64,000 nt of DNA, from contig NZ_CP007035.1 of the NCBI RefSeq assembly GCF_000243115.2, forward strand, positions 3,596,001 to 3,660,000. The letters are read 5' to 3'. A program made the translations under genes and the position numbers. Within the stretch, counting starts at the first letter, position 1. Each line of letters opens with the position of its first letter. The DNA comes from Niabella soli DSM 19437. Its GTDB lineage: Bacteria; Bacteroidota; Bacteroidia; Chitinophagales; Chitinophagaceae. Shown here one piece after another: positions 1 to 9,332 of this stretch. The notes beneath the pieces were generated by a model, which saw nothing but the letters and a program-made list of their open reading frames with translations, ran no database searches and was not told where the DNA came from.

Positions 1-282
1 CAACTGTTTCTTTCGGGTTTTCTTTTAAATACGCTGAACCCCGGGGTCTTTATTTTTTGGCTGACAGCTTCCACCACTTTTATCACACACACAATTAATG
101 AGCGTATTGTGATTTTTGTAACGTGTTTATTATTTGTTTTGGGGACCGATATCGCTAAGGTGATGCTGGCTAATAATATCCGCAACCGGCTTACGCCGCG
201 AAATATTCATCTGCTGAACCGCATCAACGGGTTTGTGCTGATGTGTTTCGGGGTAGCATTGGTGATTCGGTTATTGGTTTAA
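1..282 (+). CDS. LysE/RhtB-family translocator, C-terminal part
   Basis: Frame 1 is open from the first base to a TAA at 280-282 and encodes the last 93 residues of a membrane protein whose start lies outside the window. It begins with a run ending NTLNPGVFIFWL, which resembles the NPK/NPG-x-x-x-F-W signature of LysE/RhtB amino-acid exporters. Two more hydrophobic stretches follow (around residues 38-55 and 78-93), with a basic loop between them. In this family the protein is a small inner-membrane exporter of amino acids or related metabolites; the substrate cannot be read from this fragment. It lies 29 bases upstream of mtgA on the same strand, so the two may be cotranscribed. Confidence 0.7.
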   Translation, partial: QLFLSGFLLNTLNPGVFIFWLTASTTFITHTINERIVIFVTCLLFVLGTDIAKVMLANNIRNRLTPRNIHLLNRINGFVLMCFGVALVIRLLV

Positions 283-311
283 AAAAAAGCAACCGGCAGA
301 TGATTTAAAAG

Positions 312-1007
312 ATGAAACTTATTAAACGGATATGGAAGTGGGGCCTTCGGTTATTTGTTGTTCTTTTTATTGGACAACTTATTTATATTGTTGTATTGAA
401 GTGGGTAGCCCCTCCCATCACCCTGACCCAGATAGGAAGCGTTCTTTCCGGGAGAGGGTTCCACAATAAAAACATGCCCTCCTCGGCAGTATCAGAAAAT
501 GCACGCCTGGCCGTAATTGCATCGGAAGACCAGTTGTTTCCGGATCATAACGGGTTCGACTGGAAGAGTATTCAAAAAGCGATGGAGTACAACAGGAAAA
601 AGCCCGGCCGGGTGCGTGGGGCCAGTACGATCAGCCAGCAAACGGCAAAAAATGTTTTTTTATGGCAGGGCCGGAGCTGGATCCGGAAAGGGTTGGAAAC
701 GTATTTTACTTTTATGATCGAAAACATCTGGGGAAAAAAAAGGATCCTGGAAGTGTACCTGAACGTAGCAGAAATGGGTAAGGGGATATTCGGGATCGAA
801 ACAGCAGCGCAAACCTATTTTAATAAGCCGGCAAAGGAACTGACGCAATATGAAGCCGCAGCAATAGCCGCCATTCTTCCCAATCCTTTAAAACTCAATG
901 TCAAACCCATGTCGCCCTATGTTTCTTCCCGGGCACGGGCTATTGTACAACAAATGAATTTTTTAAGACCCGACCGGGACATTCAGCGCATCATTCAGGC
1001 AAATTAA
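312..1007 (+). CDS. mtgA: Monofunctional biosynthetic peptidoglycan transglycosylase
   Basis: This enzyme polymerises lipid II into glycan strands at the periplasmic face of the inner membrane (glycosyltransferase family 51, without a transpeptidase domain). One membrane anchor is visible at about residues 13-32. The GT51 motifs follow in order: [15 protein letters not shown] (catalytic Glu and the conserved His-x-Gly), then [12 protein letters not shown], then the region around [15 protein letters not shown]. At 231 residues it has the usual MtgA length and appears complete. The start ATG follows an A-rich stretch and leaves a normal anchor. The family assignment is firm; its contribution beside bifunctional PBPs cannot be judged here. 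Confidence 0.95.
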   Translation: MKLIKRIWKWGLRLFVVLFIGQLIYIVVLKWVAPPITLTQIGSVLSGRGFHNKNMPSSAVSENARLAVIASEDQLFPDHNGFDWKSIQKAMEYNRKKPGRVRGASTISQQTAKNVFLWQGRSWIRKGLETYFTFMIENIWGKKRILEVYLNVAEMGKGIFGIETAAQTYFNKPAKELTQYEAAAIAAILPNPLKLNVKPMSPYVSSRARAIVQQMNFLRPDRDIQRIIQAN

Positions 1008-1026
1008 CTAAAGCGGTCTTTTATTT

Positions 1027-1428
1027 TCAGGTAGTTGCTACTTTTAAATCAGAAACCTCATTTTCCAGGTTAAGGATAAGGTCACTCCAAAAGCGCATAT
1101 CTACCCCGGCGGCTTCAACCGTCGGCATCATTTCAGCCGCATTGGCAATTTCTTTATACAACAGGTGGTCGGGGCCTAAGGGAGAAAAGGTCGACTTAAT
1201 GCGATGCAGCAGCCGTTTCATTTCTGCAATGTTTCTGCTCAGTACCGCGGCGGCCAATTCGCGGGCATCATCAGCCCACTGGTCTTTTATTTCCCGCACA
1301 ATATCCTGCATTGCCTGGGTATCATTACCTAATAAATCTCTCAGATAATCGAGATTGTTACACATTGGGTCCGGATTTTTGATAATCGGTTTTGCCATTG
1401 TTGTCAGCATTTTAGTTGCATTAATCAT
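1027..1428 (-). CDS. HPt (histidine phosphotransfer) domain protein
   Basis: A 133-residue, mostly helical, soluble protein. His75 in LLHRIKSTFSPLG fits the HPt signature (H-x-x-K-[GS]-S/T), the phospho-accepting histidine of phosphorelay intermediates. There is no kinase, receiver or membrane segment, so it is a stand-alone HPt. It lies 58 bases downstream of the LytTR response regulator on the same strand and probably shares its transcript, suggesting that it phosphorylates or drains that regulator. Two Met codons (residues 7 and 11) could be alternative starts. The HPt call is good; the pairing is inference. Confidence 0.72.
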   Translation of the reverse strand: MINATKMLTTMAKPIIKNPDPMCNNLDYLRDLLGNDTQAMQDIVREIKDQWADDARELAAAVLSRNIAEMKRLLHRIKSTFSPLGPDHLLYKEIANAAEMMPTVEAAGVDMRFWSDLILNLENEVSDLKVATT

Positions 1429-1486
1429 TTAAAGGGCTTCCTGCAAAGGGCGGCAGTATTTTCTTTTATAAATTGTTCAAAGGGCT

Positions 1487-2203
1487 TTATAAAAGATCCA
1501 ATTTCGAAAGTAATAAATCTTTATAACTCTCAGATACCGGTATGGGCTGATTTTTAATATACACCAAACGGTCTTCAATATATTCCACTTTGTCAATTGC
1601 AATAATATAACTGCGGTGTACGCGAATAAACTTATCCGACGAAAACTTATCCTCTATCGCTTTAAGACTTCCATGCACCATATACGATTTGCCGGGCAGG
1701 TTAAACTGTACATAGTCCCCTTTGGCTTCCATCCATAAAATATCATCCAGATTGATCTTCCGGATCACCTTGTTTTCCTTAATAAAAAGCTGCTGTGCGC
1801 TTATCGCTTTTGTTTGGTGCGATTGTTTAAATTTTATTAATTCCTGCACTTTATCCATCGCGGCCAGTACCCTGGACAATGTAAAGGGCTTTACCAGGTA
1901 ATCCACTACGTTCAGCTCAAATGCCTCAACTGCGTAACTTTTTTTTGCTGTGGTTAAAATGGTGTGCGGGCGCCGGGGTAATAACCGCAGCAATTCCAAA
2001 CCGCTCATTTCGGGCATTTCCACATCCAAAAACAGGATGTCCACATGATTATCCTCCAGGAACACCTTTGCATCCAATGCATTTTCACATTCGCCTACCA
2101 CCTCTACCGTACCTAAGTTTCTAAGAATTTTTTTTAAAGTAAGCCGGGCTACTTTATTGTCATCAACCAATAAGCATATCAGAGGGCCTTTCACATTCAT
2201 CAA
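1487..2203 (-). CDS. LytTR-family response regulator
   Basis: A two-domain transcription factor. The N-terminal receiver (about residues 8-125) has the acidic pair Asp14-Asp15, the phosphorylation site Asp60 in FLDVEMPEMSG, and Lys105 in DYLVKPF. The C-terminal LytTR DNA-binding domain (about 140-236) has the usual FIRVHRSYI and ending PVSESYKDLL. LytTR regulators bind direct repeats as dimers and usually pair with a membrane histidine kinase of the LytS/YehU type. None is adjacent here; instead an HPt gene follows. At 238 residues the length is standard. Confidence 0.9.
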   Translation of the reverse strand: MMNVKGPLICLLVDDNKVARLTLKKILRNLGTVEVVGECENALDAKVFLEDNHVDILFLDVEMPEMSGLELLRLLPRRPHTILTTAKKSYAVEAFELNVVDYLVKPFTLSRVLAAMDKVQELIKFKQSHQTKAISAQQLFIKENKVIRKINLDDILWMEAKGDYVQFNLPGKSYMVHGSLKAIEDKFSSDKFIRVHRSYIIAIDKVEYIEDRLVYIKNQPIPVSESYKDLLLSKLDLL

Positions 2204-2517
2204 TCTTAGTGTTGTTAAAGATAAGAAAACTTTCTATATGCAAGGAGTCGGGGCAATTCAAATTTTCGCCATCGTGCTGCCGATCCGCAGCCGGCTGGAA
2301 TACCTCTCATTAAAACAACAAAGACTTCTTGTTGACACCCGAAGCGATGGGTTTAAAAAAGCAGTTGTTTTAAGCGAAAATTTTAGGAACGCCCCAAATC
2401 AGTTGCTTCGCGAATATATAATAATGTTTTAATAAGTTTTCAATTGTTTTATAATTGATTGTATAAAAAAAGCTGTCCTTTTGGGACAGCTTCAACTATT
2501 TAGTAACTCCTGTTATT
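2204..2517. other. Intergenic region between the LytTR gene and atpA
   Basis: About 310 bases without a convincing gene. The part next to position 2203 must hold the promoter of the LytTR/HPt unit, but I see no clear TAnnTTTG element. The part near 2465-2492 is the atpA terminator. A short open frame on the + strand has a composition unlike the neighbouring genes and overlaps the regulator start. Confidence 0.5.
2465..2492 (-). terminator. Rho-independent terminator of atpA
   Basis: A perfect 9-bp stem, AAGCTGTCC paired with GGACAGCTT, with a five-base loop, lies 25 bases beyond the atpA stop. Read on the minus strand the stem is followed by a run of T. The position and polarity indicate that atpA transcription ends here, so no further atp gene is cotranscribed downstream. 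Confidence 0.88.
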
Positions 2518-4098
2518 TTATTTTTTATACTGGGGAATGATCGCATTGGCCAAATCCACCATTTGCTTCAGTCCCTCATCAGGAAGGTTTCCTTTTTTGA
2601 ATTCGCCTAAAACTTCGGGGTATTTGTTCTCCATTTCCAGCAGGAACTGCTCTTCGAATTCCTTCACCCGGTTCACCGGTACATCTTTGATCAGACCGTT
2701 GGTACCCAGGTAAATGATCGCTACCTGTTTTTCTACCGGGTAAGGAGAATATTGCGCTTGCTTCAAAATCTCCACGTTACGGGCTCCTTTGTCGATTACG
2801 TTTTTAGTAGCCGCATCCAGGTCGCCCCCGAATTTAGAGAAGGCTTCCAACTCACGGTACAGTGCCTGGTCCAGCTTCAGCGTACCGGCAACCTTTTTCA
2901 TGGATTTGATCTGTGCATTACCTCCCACACGGCTTACCGAAATACCTACGTTGATCGCAGGACGGATACCCGAAAGGAATAAGGAAGATTCCAGGAAGAT
3001 CTGACCGTCGGTGATAGAGATTACGTTAGTGGGGATATAGGCTGATACGTCACCCGCCTGGGTTTCGATGATCGGCAATGCCGTTAAGGATCCACCGCCT
3101 TTTACCAGATGTTTGATGGAAGCAGGCAGGTCATTCATGGTCTTAACGATCTCGTCGTTGTTGATCACTTTCGCCGCTCTCTCCAGTAAACGGCTGTGCA
3201 GGTAGAATACGTCACCCGGGTATGCCTCACGGCCCGGTGGGCGACGTAATAACAGGGATACTTCACGATATGCTACGGCCTGTTTGGAAAGATCATCATA
3301 AATGATCAGTGCAGGGCGGCCGGTATCACGGAAGAATTCTCCGATAGCAGCACCCGCAAACGGCGCGTAGAACTGCAGCGGAGCCGGATCAGAAGCAGAA
3401 GCTGCAACGATGGTAGTATATTCCATTGCGCCATTGTCTTCCAGGGTTTTCATAACGCCTGCAATGGTAGAAGCTTTTTGCCCGATGGCTACATAAATAC
3501 AATAAACAGGTTTTCCTGCTTTGAAAAATTCTTTCTGGTTGATGATCGTATCGATCGCGATGGCTGTTTTACCAGTCTGGCGGTCGCCAATGATCAGTTC
3601 CCGCTGGCCACGGCCGATGGGGATCATGGCATCAATCGCCTTGATACCGGTTTGCAGCGGTTCTTTTACCGGCTCCCGGAAAATTACCCCGGGCGCTTTA
3701 CGCTCCAACGGCATTTCATACAATTCTCCGGCAAGGGGCCCTTTTCCATCAATGGGCTGCCCCAATGTGTTTACCACACGGCCGCTCATCCCTTCGCCCA
3801 CTTTAATAGAGGCGATCTGGTTGGTACGACGCACTTTGGAACCTTCTTTAATGTCTTTTCCTTCACCCATTAATACCACGCCCACATTATCTTCTTCAAG
3901 GTTCAGGGCAATGGCGCGTACGCCGTCTTCAAACTCCACCAACTCACCATACCTTACATTTCCAAGGCCATACACACGGGCGATACCATCACCCACCTGT
4001 AATACGGTACCTATTTCCTCTAAATCGGCCTGAGCATTAAAATTGCTGAGCTGCTCCCTTAGGATGGCACTTATTTCGTCTGGTTTTATTTCCGGCAT
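2518..4098 (-). CDS. atpA: F1F0 ATP synthase subunit alpha
   Basis: Alpha subunit of the F1 catalytic head, which couples proton flow to ATP synthesis at the cytoplasmic face of the inner membrane. It carries the Walker A motif GDRQTGKT (residues 171-178), the alpha-subunit segment [18 protein letters not shown] with the conserved SRVGG arginine, and [20 protein letters not shown]. At 526 residues it is full length. Its context is unusual. The next genes upstream on the strand are a pterin dehydratase and an IPExxxVDY protein instead of atpH/atpF, and a strong terminator follows directly instead of atpG. The remaining subunits must lie elsewhere. Confidence 0.98.
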   Translation of the reverse strand: MPEIKPDEISAILREQLSNFNAQADLEEIGTVLQVGDGIARVYGLGNVRYGELVEFEDGVRAIALNLEEDNVGVVLMGEGKDIKEGSKVRRTNQIASIKVGEGMSGRVVNTLGQPIDGKGPLAGELYEMPLERKAPGVIFREPVKEPLQTGIKAIDAMIPIGRGQRELIIGDRQTGKTAIAIDTIINQKEFFKAGKPVYCIYVAIGQKASTIAGVMKTLEDNGAMEYTTIVAASASDPAPLQFYAPFAGAAIGEFFRDTGRPALIIYDDLSKQAVAYREVSLLLRRPPGREAYPGDVFYLHSRLLERAAKVINNDEIVKTMNDLPASIKHLVKGGGSLTALPIIETQAGDVSAYIPTNVISITDGQIFLESSLFLSGIRPAINVGISVSRVGGNAQIKSMKKVAGTLKLDQALYRELEAFSKFGGDLDAATKNVIDKGARNVEILKQAQYSPYPVEKQVAIIYLGTNGLIKDVPVNRVKEFEEQFLLEMENKYPEVLGEFKKGNLPDEGLKQMVDLANAIIPQYKK

Positions 4099-4295
4099 AA
4101 ATAACGATATTTAATAATTTGATGGAAAGAAAAGGAGCTAACGCTCATTTTCAGGCTGCAAAAGTAGGACATACAGCTATCATAACAAAAAAATAAACGG
4201 CTGTAATTTTTAAGTTTCTGCTTGTTTTTTCATGTTTTCTACGGGAGGAGGTTTCCCCTACCGCTAAAATGATAAATAACGGTACAAAAGTGTAG

Positions 4296-4526
4296 TTACA
4301 GGCAACTATCGATCTTTTTTGCCAGTTTCCTATCCTTTTCTGTAACAATATCCCCGGCGTCATGTGTAGAGAGCCAGAACTCCACTTTGTTATAGGTGTT
4401 CGTCCAGGTAGGGTGGTGGTCCATTTTTTCGGCAACCAGTGCCACCCGGGTCATAAAGCCAAAAGCCTCATTGAAGTTACTAAATTCAAACTTGCGGTAT
4501 AATGTATTGTCTTTTTCTTCCCACAT
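4296..4526 (-). CDS. 4a-hydroxytetrahydrobiopterin dehydratase (PCD/DCoH family)
   Basis: A 76-residue protein of the pterin-4a-carbinolamine dehydratase family, which recycles the hydroxylated pterin formed by aromatic amino-acid hydroxylases. The family signature is intact: [17 protein letters not shown] followed by [15 protein letters not shown]. The HHP and the later His-Asp positions are the known active-site residues. It lies between the IPExxxVDY gene (10 bases upstream) and atpA (197 bases downstream) on the same strand. The family also contains members without pterin partners, so its metabolic role here is not certain. Confidence 0.85.
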   Translation of the reverse strand: MWEEKDNTLYRKFEFSNFNEAFGFMTRVALVAEKMDHHPTWTNTYNKVEFWLSTHDAGDIVTEKDRKLAKKIDSCL

Positions 4527-4536
4527 AACATGCCAT

Positions 4537-4980
4537 TTAAAAAATGAGGTAATCCTTATTTTTAATCTTTTCGTTCGTAAGCTCGGTAATCAGTTGCACG
4601 CCGGGGATCTCCCGCAGCCATGCTTTTACCTGTTCCAGGTAGTCGTCCGTTACCGTATCGTTCTTCATCAGCCATAAAAAATCGAGGTGCTTAAATTCGG
4701 GCAATAAAAACTCCCCGTCATGAAGGTTATTATACAAATAATGGCAAAGGGAACTGTTGGGGTCGCGATATTCGTAGACCGAGAAAAAATACAGGCGGCG
4801 TTTGCGTTTTAATTTGATCTCAATTTCATGGTTGATCCGGAAATCCAGCTCTAAAAGATTGTTCAGGTTCCAGCAAAATTTATAATCTTTTACCGTAGTT
4901 ACAATACCCAGTAGTTTTGTGTCTTCAAAAAACTCCTCGGTGATCTGATCTGTATTTAAAGATAATTTTACGGTAGCCAT
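4537..4980 (-). CDS. IPExxxVDY-family protein
   Basis: A 147-residue soluble protein of a small family that I recognise from Bacteroidota genomes and that has no assigned function. It starts [13 protein letters not shown], has a central acidic/basic strand region ([19 protein letters not shown]) and a C-terminal part with a conserved [13 protein letters not shown] stretch. No signal peptide or membrane segment is visible. It lies 10 bases upstream of the pterin dehydratase gene and is probably cotranscribed with it. Confidence 0.6.
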   Translation of the reverse strand: MATVKLSLNTDQITEEFFEDTKLLGIVTTVKDYKFCWNLNNLLELDFRINHEIEIKLKRKRRLYFFSVYEYRDPNSSLCHYLYNNLHDGEFLLPEFKHLDFLWLMKNDTVTDDYLEQVKAWLREIPGVQLITELTNEKIKNKDYLIF

Positions 4981-5016
4981 TGCTTTTGTAAAGGTAATAA
5001 ATAATGCCGCTCCCGG

Positions 5017-5388
5017 TTATGCGAGTATCGGCCGGTATCTTTTATAATTATCAAGGATCATCCATATATTAATAAGCATCAATGTTCCGGCGAGCACAAT
5101 AGTATCAGGGGCCAGGGTAATCCCATGCACCAATATGCCCGTCATCACCGGTAAAATAACCAGCGCGCCCAATGCTCTTGTTTTAGGAAAAATAACCAAC
5201 AGGCCGCCCAAAATTTCTATGGTTCCGGTTAAGGGCATCAGCCATTTTATTTTTACTACAGCCCCCATTAGTTCCATTTGCTCGGGCGTCATTTCCGGCG
5301 CCGGCATATAATGGAAGAATTTGCTAAGCCCTGCGTTGAGGAATACCAGGGCAAAAAGTGTAAAAACGATTTGTTTGACGATTTTCAT
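5017..5388 (-). CDS. DoxX-family membrane protein
   Basis: A 123-residue integral membrane protein with four hydrophobic segments (about residues 5-22, 46-66, 72-90 and 96-113) and the family's early LNAGLSKFFHY pattern with a GLSKF turn. DoxX-like proteins include a quinol oxidase subunit and many uncharacterised redox-related membrane proteins. No partner gene that would define a role is next to it. Confidence 0.75.
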   Translation of the reverse strand: MKIVKQIVFTLFALVFLNAGLSKFFHYMPAPEMTPEQMELMGAVVKIKWLMPLTGTIEILGGLLVIFPKTRALGALVILPVMTGILVHGITLAPDTIVLAGTLMLINIWMILDNYKRYRPILA

Positions 5389-5454
5389 GTTTGCTTGATT
5401 TAGTGGATCTTTTTTTTAAGCAAAAACCGTACTACAGGCGTTCTGTGGGTAAGA

Positions 5455-5600
5455 ATTAACATGAATTAACGCGAATTCGATAGGCAAATAATTGAATATT
5501 ATAACGAAAGTTTTTTGAAACATTAAGGTATTAAGCTCATTAAGAAAACGGCTTCTTAACCTCTAATGATTTATCGTTTGTCGTCTCTCGTTTGTCGTTC
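5455..5600. repeat. Degenerate intergenic repeat cluster
   Basis: Between the DoxX gene and the isomerase gene lie two copies of GAATTAAC (about 5454-5469), an imperfect inverted repeat around 5521-5567 (CATTAAG ... CTTCTTAA ... TAATG), and a short tandem TCGTTTGTCGT (about 5573-5598). These resemble the decayed repeat modules seen elsewhere in this window. No gene is present. Confidence 0.45.
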
Positions 5601-5632
5601 CCCAGCCAAGCAGTGGGTCTTCATTGATACCA

Positions 5633-6397
5633 CTATCGTTGCTGTTTTTCAAAATATTTATAACAAGCAGCTATCCGCTCTAAACCATTGATGGCGGCTG
5701 ATGGGGTTTCTATAATTCCATACACAAAACCTGCCTCTTTTTTGTGCTGAAACAAGGATTGAAAATCAACGATGCCTTCCCCCGCATTCACTGATTGCTT
5801 TCCTTGATCCACATCCCGTAAATGCCACAGGGGGAAGCGGCCGGGATAATTCCTGATAAATTCAAGCGGATCGTTTCCCGACTGAACCACCCAACCCATA
5901 TCCATTTCAAAAACAACCCCCTCCGGATCGGTATTATTTAATAAAATCTCAAGGGGCTTTTCCCCGCGCAGCGGCTCAAATTCAAAATGATGATTGTGGT
6001 ATCCGAATTGGATGCCCGCCGCCTTTGCTGCAAGCCCTATATGGTTGTATTGTTCCGCTATCCTGCGGTAGTCATCCGGCAGGCGGTTTGCATCGGGGTA
6101 CATGGAACAAACCAGGTATTTTATCCCGGTAAAAGCAAAATCATCTAATATGCGCCCGATATTTTCAGGCGATACCGGAGCGTGCACACTTACCAGGTTT
6201 AAACCAAAATGCTCCAGTTTATTCCGGAATATTTTAGGAGCCATACCAAAAATGGTCCGGCTTTCCGGATCATAACCGGCTGCTTCCACTACGCTGAAAC
6301 CCATATCTGATATGGCTTTCAGCGTGGCATCCACCTCTTTGGCCAGATCGTTTTTTACAGACCAGAGCTGCACGCCTAATGGAAAACTATTTGCCAT
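5633..6397 (-). CDS. Sugar phosphate isomerase/epimerase family protein
   Basis: A 254-residue TIM-barrel protein of the xylose-isomerase-like superfamily. The C-terminal faces of the strands carry the typical metal and substrate positions: GYHNHHFEFEP, VFEMDMGWV, LWHLRDVDQ and YGIIETP. There is no signal peptide, so it is probably cytoplasmic. It belongs to a run of carbohydrate genes with two exported Gfo/Idh/MocA oxidoreductases upstream, a combination common in Bacteroidota for inositol, keto-sugar or modified-glucose catabolism. The exact substrate cannot be assigned. Confidence 0.82.
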   Translation of the reverse strand: MANSFPLGVQLWSVKNDLAKEVDATLKAISDMGFSVVEAAGYDPESRTIFGMAPKIFRNKLEHFGLNLVSVHAPVSPENIGRILDDFAFTGIKYLVCSMYPDANRLPDDYRRIAEQYNHIGLAAKAAGIQFGYHNHHFEFEPLRGEKPLEILLNNTDPEGVVFEMDMGWVVQSGNDPLEFIRNYPGRFPLWHLRDVDQGKQSVNAGEGIVDFQSLFQHKKEAGFVYGIIETPSAAINGLERIAACYKYFEKQQR

Positions 6398-6491
6398 ATT
6401 CCAACTTGTATTATATCAATCAAAAGTTGACAACTATGTGACGTTTTTTGGCCCGATACCTTACTAGTGCTATGTCAAGCATATTTTATTA

Positions 6492-6550
6492 GGCCACAAA
6501 GGCACTAAGCCACTAAGTTATTCTTCTTGGAGTCTTCGTGTCTTCGTGGC
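6492..6550. repeat. Imperfect palindromic intergenic repeat (CACAAAGGCACTAAG type)
   Basis: The left arm GCCAC (6493-6497) continues as CACAAAGGCACTAAG. The right arm reads CTTCGTGTCTTCGTGGC and ends at 6550, giving an imperfect hairpin that matches the pattern of the widespread 'CACTAAG ... CTTCGTGGC' intergenic repeats. It lies between the isomerase start and the 3' end of the upstream oxidoreductase and contains no ORF. Confidence 0.6.
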
Positions 6551-6577
6551 ATCAGACATTGTATACCTGACTTAACC

Positions 6578-7855
6578 CTAGAATTTTGTAAAATCCCAGG
6601 GCCCGCGGTAGGGTCTGCTGCGCATCATGTTAGCGTATTCATTATCAAACGCCTCTTTTGCCGGATCCCATTTTAATTCCCGCTGTAGTTGATAGGCAAT
6701 ATTTACTGCATTACAAACCGTAGCGGTGCGATGGCCTACTTCTACGTCGCAAATAGGTTTGGAGCGTTTCTTTATGGCGTTCACCCAATCCTGGTAGTGG
6801 TTATCGCTAAAGTATAAACGTTTATCACCTGTTTTAAATTTCAATTGCGCCAGGTTTTCCGGAGTGGTCCGCAGGAAGCCCCTGCTTACCTCGATCTTTC
6901 CTTTATCACCGATAAACTGGATGGCATTGCCCTGGCCCCAGTTTTTATGGTTCACTCGTATGCCATTGGCATATACGAATGAAAGTCCTTCCTTGGCCCC
7001 GGGCTGAGGGGGTGGAATAAATTTTACCGGGCCGGACTGATCCATGCCTAATGCCCATTGTACAATGTCAAACATGTGGGCGCCCCAGTCAGTAATATAA
7101 CCACCGCCAAAACCAGCATAGCCGCGCCACCAGGCCCATTCTTTGGCTTCCAGTTCCGGAGCCAGTATGGCATTATACCCCCGGTAAAAAGAGGGGCCGA
7201 TCCACAGGTCCCAGTCAATATAATCAGGAGTGGGTTGTGTGGGAAGATCACATTGTTTTACGGGTTCGCCTACAGAAACATTGATCTCGCTGATCTTGCC
7301 AATATAGCCGTTGCTGACCAACTCTGCTGCCTGGCGGAAGTTATAGGACGAGCGTTGCATACTGCCCGTTTGAAAGACCCGTTTATATTTCCGTGTTGCG
7401 TTTACCATTGCGCGCCCTTCGGCAATCGTTAGCGACAAAGGTTTTTCGCAATAAATATCCTTCCCGGCTTTGGCTGCATCAATGGCAACCTGTGCATGCC
7501 AGTGATCGGGTGTGGCAATAACAACCGCGTCAATATCTTTTCGCTCCAACAGTTCGCGGTAATGTTTATATCCCTTTACTTCTGTTGCTACTTTTTTTTC
7601 ATTGGCTTTTTTAGCCAGCTCAATAAAATGGTCCAGTTTTTTGCTGTGCACATCGCATGCGGCCAGTACCAACGTTTCTTTGGGCCCGTTGATGGAGTTT
7701 ACCAGCCCGTAGGATTGTTTGCCATTTCCAATATAACCCAGGTTGATGCGATCGCTGGGGGCTACATATCCCCGTCCGCCTAAAACAGATCGGGGCACAA
7801 TCGTAAAGGCCAACGCACCCATGGCCGACTGGCCGATAAATTTTCTTCTTTTCAT
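6578..7855 (-). CDS. Exported Gfo/Idh/MocA-family oxidoreductase
   Basis: A 425-residue NAD(P)-dependent dehydrogenase-like protein with a Tat-type leader (MKRRKFIGQSAMGALAF), so it is probably exported folded with its cofactor. The Rossmann region follows (RINLGYIGNG, VVIATPDHWHAQ), with the family's EKP triad in YCEKPLSLTIAEG and the C-terminal alpha/beta domain (GGGYITDWGAHMFDIVQWALG). Substrate binding probably involves the DWGAHMFD histidine. It lies 130 bases downstream of a second paralogue. Bacteroidota members often act on glycosides or inositols in the periplasm, but the substrate here is unknown. Confidence 0.85.
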   Translation of the reverse strand: MKRRKFIGQSAMGALAFTIVPRSVLGGRGYVAPSDRINLGYIGNGKQSYGLVNSINGPKETLVLAACDVHSKKLDHFIELAKKANEKKVATEVKGYKHYRELLERKDIDAVVIATPDHWHAQVAIDAAKAGKDIYCEKPLSLTIAEGRAMVNATRKYKRVFQTGSMQRSSYNFRQAAELVSNGYIGKISEINVSVGEPVKQCDLPTQPTPDYIDWDLWIGPSFYRGYNAILAPELEAKEWAWWRGYAGFGGGYITDWGAHMFDIVQWALGMDQSGPVKFIPPPQPGAKEGLSFVYANGIRVNHKNWGQGNAIQFIGDKGKIEVSRGFLRTTPENLAQLKFKTGDKRLYFSDNHYQDWVNAIKKRSKPICDVEVGHRTATVCNAVNIAYQLQRELKWDPAKEAFDNEYANMMRSRPYRGPWDFTKF

Positions 7856-7985
7856 ATTTTAAGTATTTAGCTTAGCAGCTCGTTAAATATTATGACAGGT
7901 AAATATACGGCAGTCTGGTTTTATATATAAAAGGCCGGAAATCCAATGATACTTTTTGGTTGACACAACACTGGTTTCAGATCCC

Positions 7986-9332
7986 TCATACCCTTGGTTC
8001 CCAGCCCGGCTGATAGGTACGTCTCCATAACTTTTGCGCTTCAGGGTCGTTGAGAATATGGCCATCTGTTGCACTGATCTTCAGATCACGTCCTACCCGC
8101 CATGAAATATTTCCCAACTGCATAGCCATGGTACTTTTATAGCCCGTTTCAACATCGCAATGGGGTTTCCGGTTTTCGCGGATGGCTCCAAGAAAATCCG
8201 CTACGTGCAAATTATCCAGGCTTAAGCTCGGACTGGAAGTATTACGTCCGTCGATTTTTTCTGCAGCCTGCGTCGATTTTACTTCTTTTATCTGTTTGCC
8301 GTTCAGGTCGTAAACCGTATACGCATCTCCGCCGGTATCCAGGCTTCCGTTTTCACCGTAAAAAATAACGCCACGGTCGAGCCCCTCTATTTTCCGGCCG
8401 TTGGAACTGCGGTTTTCCCAAACGAGCATGACCCGCCCGGGATATTCGAGCGTGACGATTTGCGTATCCGGGGTTTCCCAATCGTCTTTATAATTATACC
8501 GGCCACCCATGGATGAAACGCGTTCGGGAAAATCGACGCCCAGCCCCCAGCGGGCCACGTCCACTTCGTGGGTGCCGTTGTTAAGCGCTTCGCCGGTGCC
8601 CCAGTTCCAGAACCAGTGCCAGTTATAATGGATCAGTCCGTCCTTATAGGGCTGCCGGGGTGCGGGTCCCTGCCACAATTCGTAATCGAGCCAGGCGGGA
8701 ACGCTGCCGGGTTTTAAAAAGTTTGTTTTGCGCGTATTGGTGTACCAGGTTTTGGCCATATATACCCGGCCGATGATCCCGTTATGCAAGGCCTGAATAC
8801 CCTGGGTCAGCACTGGTGCCGAGCGCCGTTGTGCGCCCATCTGCACCACTCTCTTGTATTTCCGGGCGGCGGCAACCGCCAGCTCGCCTTCATGCGGATT
8901 ATGACTCAGTGGCTTTTCCACATACACGTGTTTACCCGCCTGGCAACCCATAATGGTAAGGGGCGCATGCCAATGGTCGGGCGTGGCGATATAAATAGCG
9001 TCGATGGCTTTATTTTCAAGAAGCTTGCGGCAATCTTTTTCTGTTTTTGGGGTTGATTGCTGACTGCTGGTTGCAAGCGTTTTTATTGCTTTTGCGAAAG
9101 TGCGGTCATCCACATCGCACAAAAAACCGACCTCGGTATTTTTCTGATCGGCAAATGTTTTAGCCATCCCGTTCCCTCTTCCGTTAATACCGATACAGGC
9201 CATAAGGATCCGGTCGTTAGCTCCCATAATATTCCGGTAGCTTTTGGCGCTGAAGTTGAATACTGACGGACCAAGACTGACGCCTGCCGCGCCTATCCCC
9301 ATGCTTTTGATAAAGGTTCTTCTGCTGGACAT
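7986..9332 (-). CDS. Exported Gfo/Idh/MocA-family oxidoreductase, second paralogue
   Basis: A 448-residue protein with a Tat-type leader (MSSRRTFIKSMGIGAAGVSLG) and the Gfo/Idh/MocA architecture: Rossmann core (ILMACIGINGRG, IYIATPDHWHAP), EKP motif in YVEKPLSHNPHEG, and a C-terminal domain with the conserved NNGTHEVDVARWGL. Tryptophans are dense around residues 210-260, as in glycoside-acting members. It is transcribed ahead of the 6578-7855 gene and the isomerase; the three probably form one catabolic unit. Substrate unknown. Confidence 0.85.
   Translation of the reverse strand: MSSRRTFIKSMGIGAAGVSLGPSVFNFSAKSYRNIMGANDRILMACIGINGRGNGMAKTFADQKNTEVGFLCDVDDRTFAKAIKTLATSSQQSTPKTEKDCRKLLENKAIDAIYIATPDHWHAPLTIMGCQAGKHVYVEKPLSHNPHEGELAVAAARKYKRVVQMGAQRRSAPVLTQGIQALHNGIIGRVYMAKTWYTNTRKTNFLKPGSVPAWLDYELWQGPAPRQPYKDGLIHYNWHWFWNWGTGEALNNGTHEVDVARWGLGVDFPERVSSMGGRYNYKDDWETPDTQIVTLEYPGRVMLVWENRSSNGRKIEGLDRGVIFYGENGSLDTGGDAYTVYDLNGKQIKEVKSTQAAEKIDGRNTSSPSLSLDNLHVADFLGAIRENRKPHCDVETGYKSTMAMQLGNISWRVGRDLKISATDGHILNDPEAQKLWRRTYQPGWEPRV

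Noticed and set aside
2157-2432. 91-residue + strand ORF over the LytTR start
   Set aside because: Overlaps the regulator start region, has no recognisable fold and runs into the atpA terminator region. Treated as spurious.
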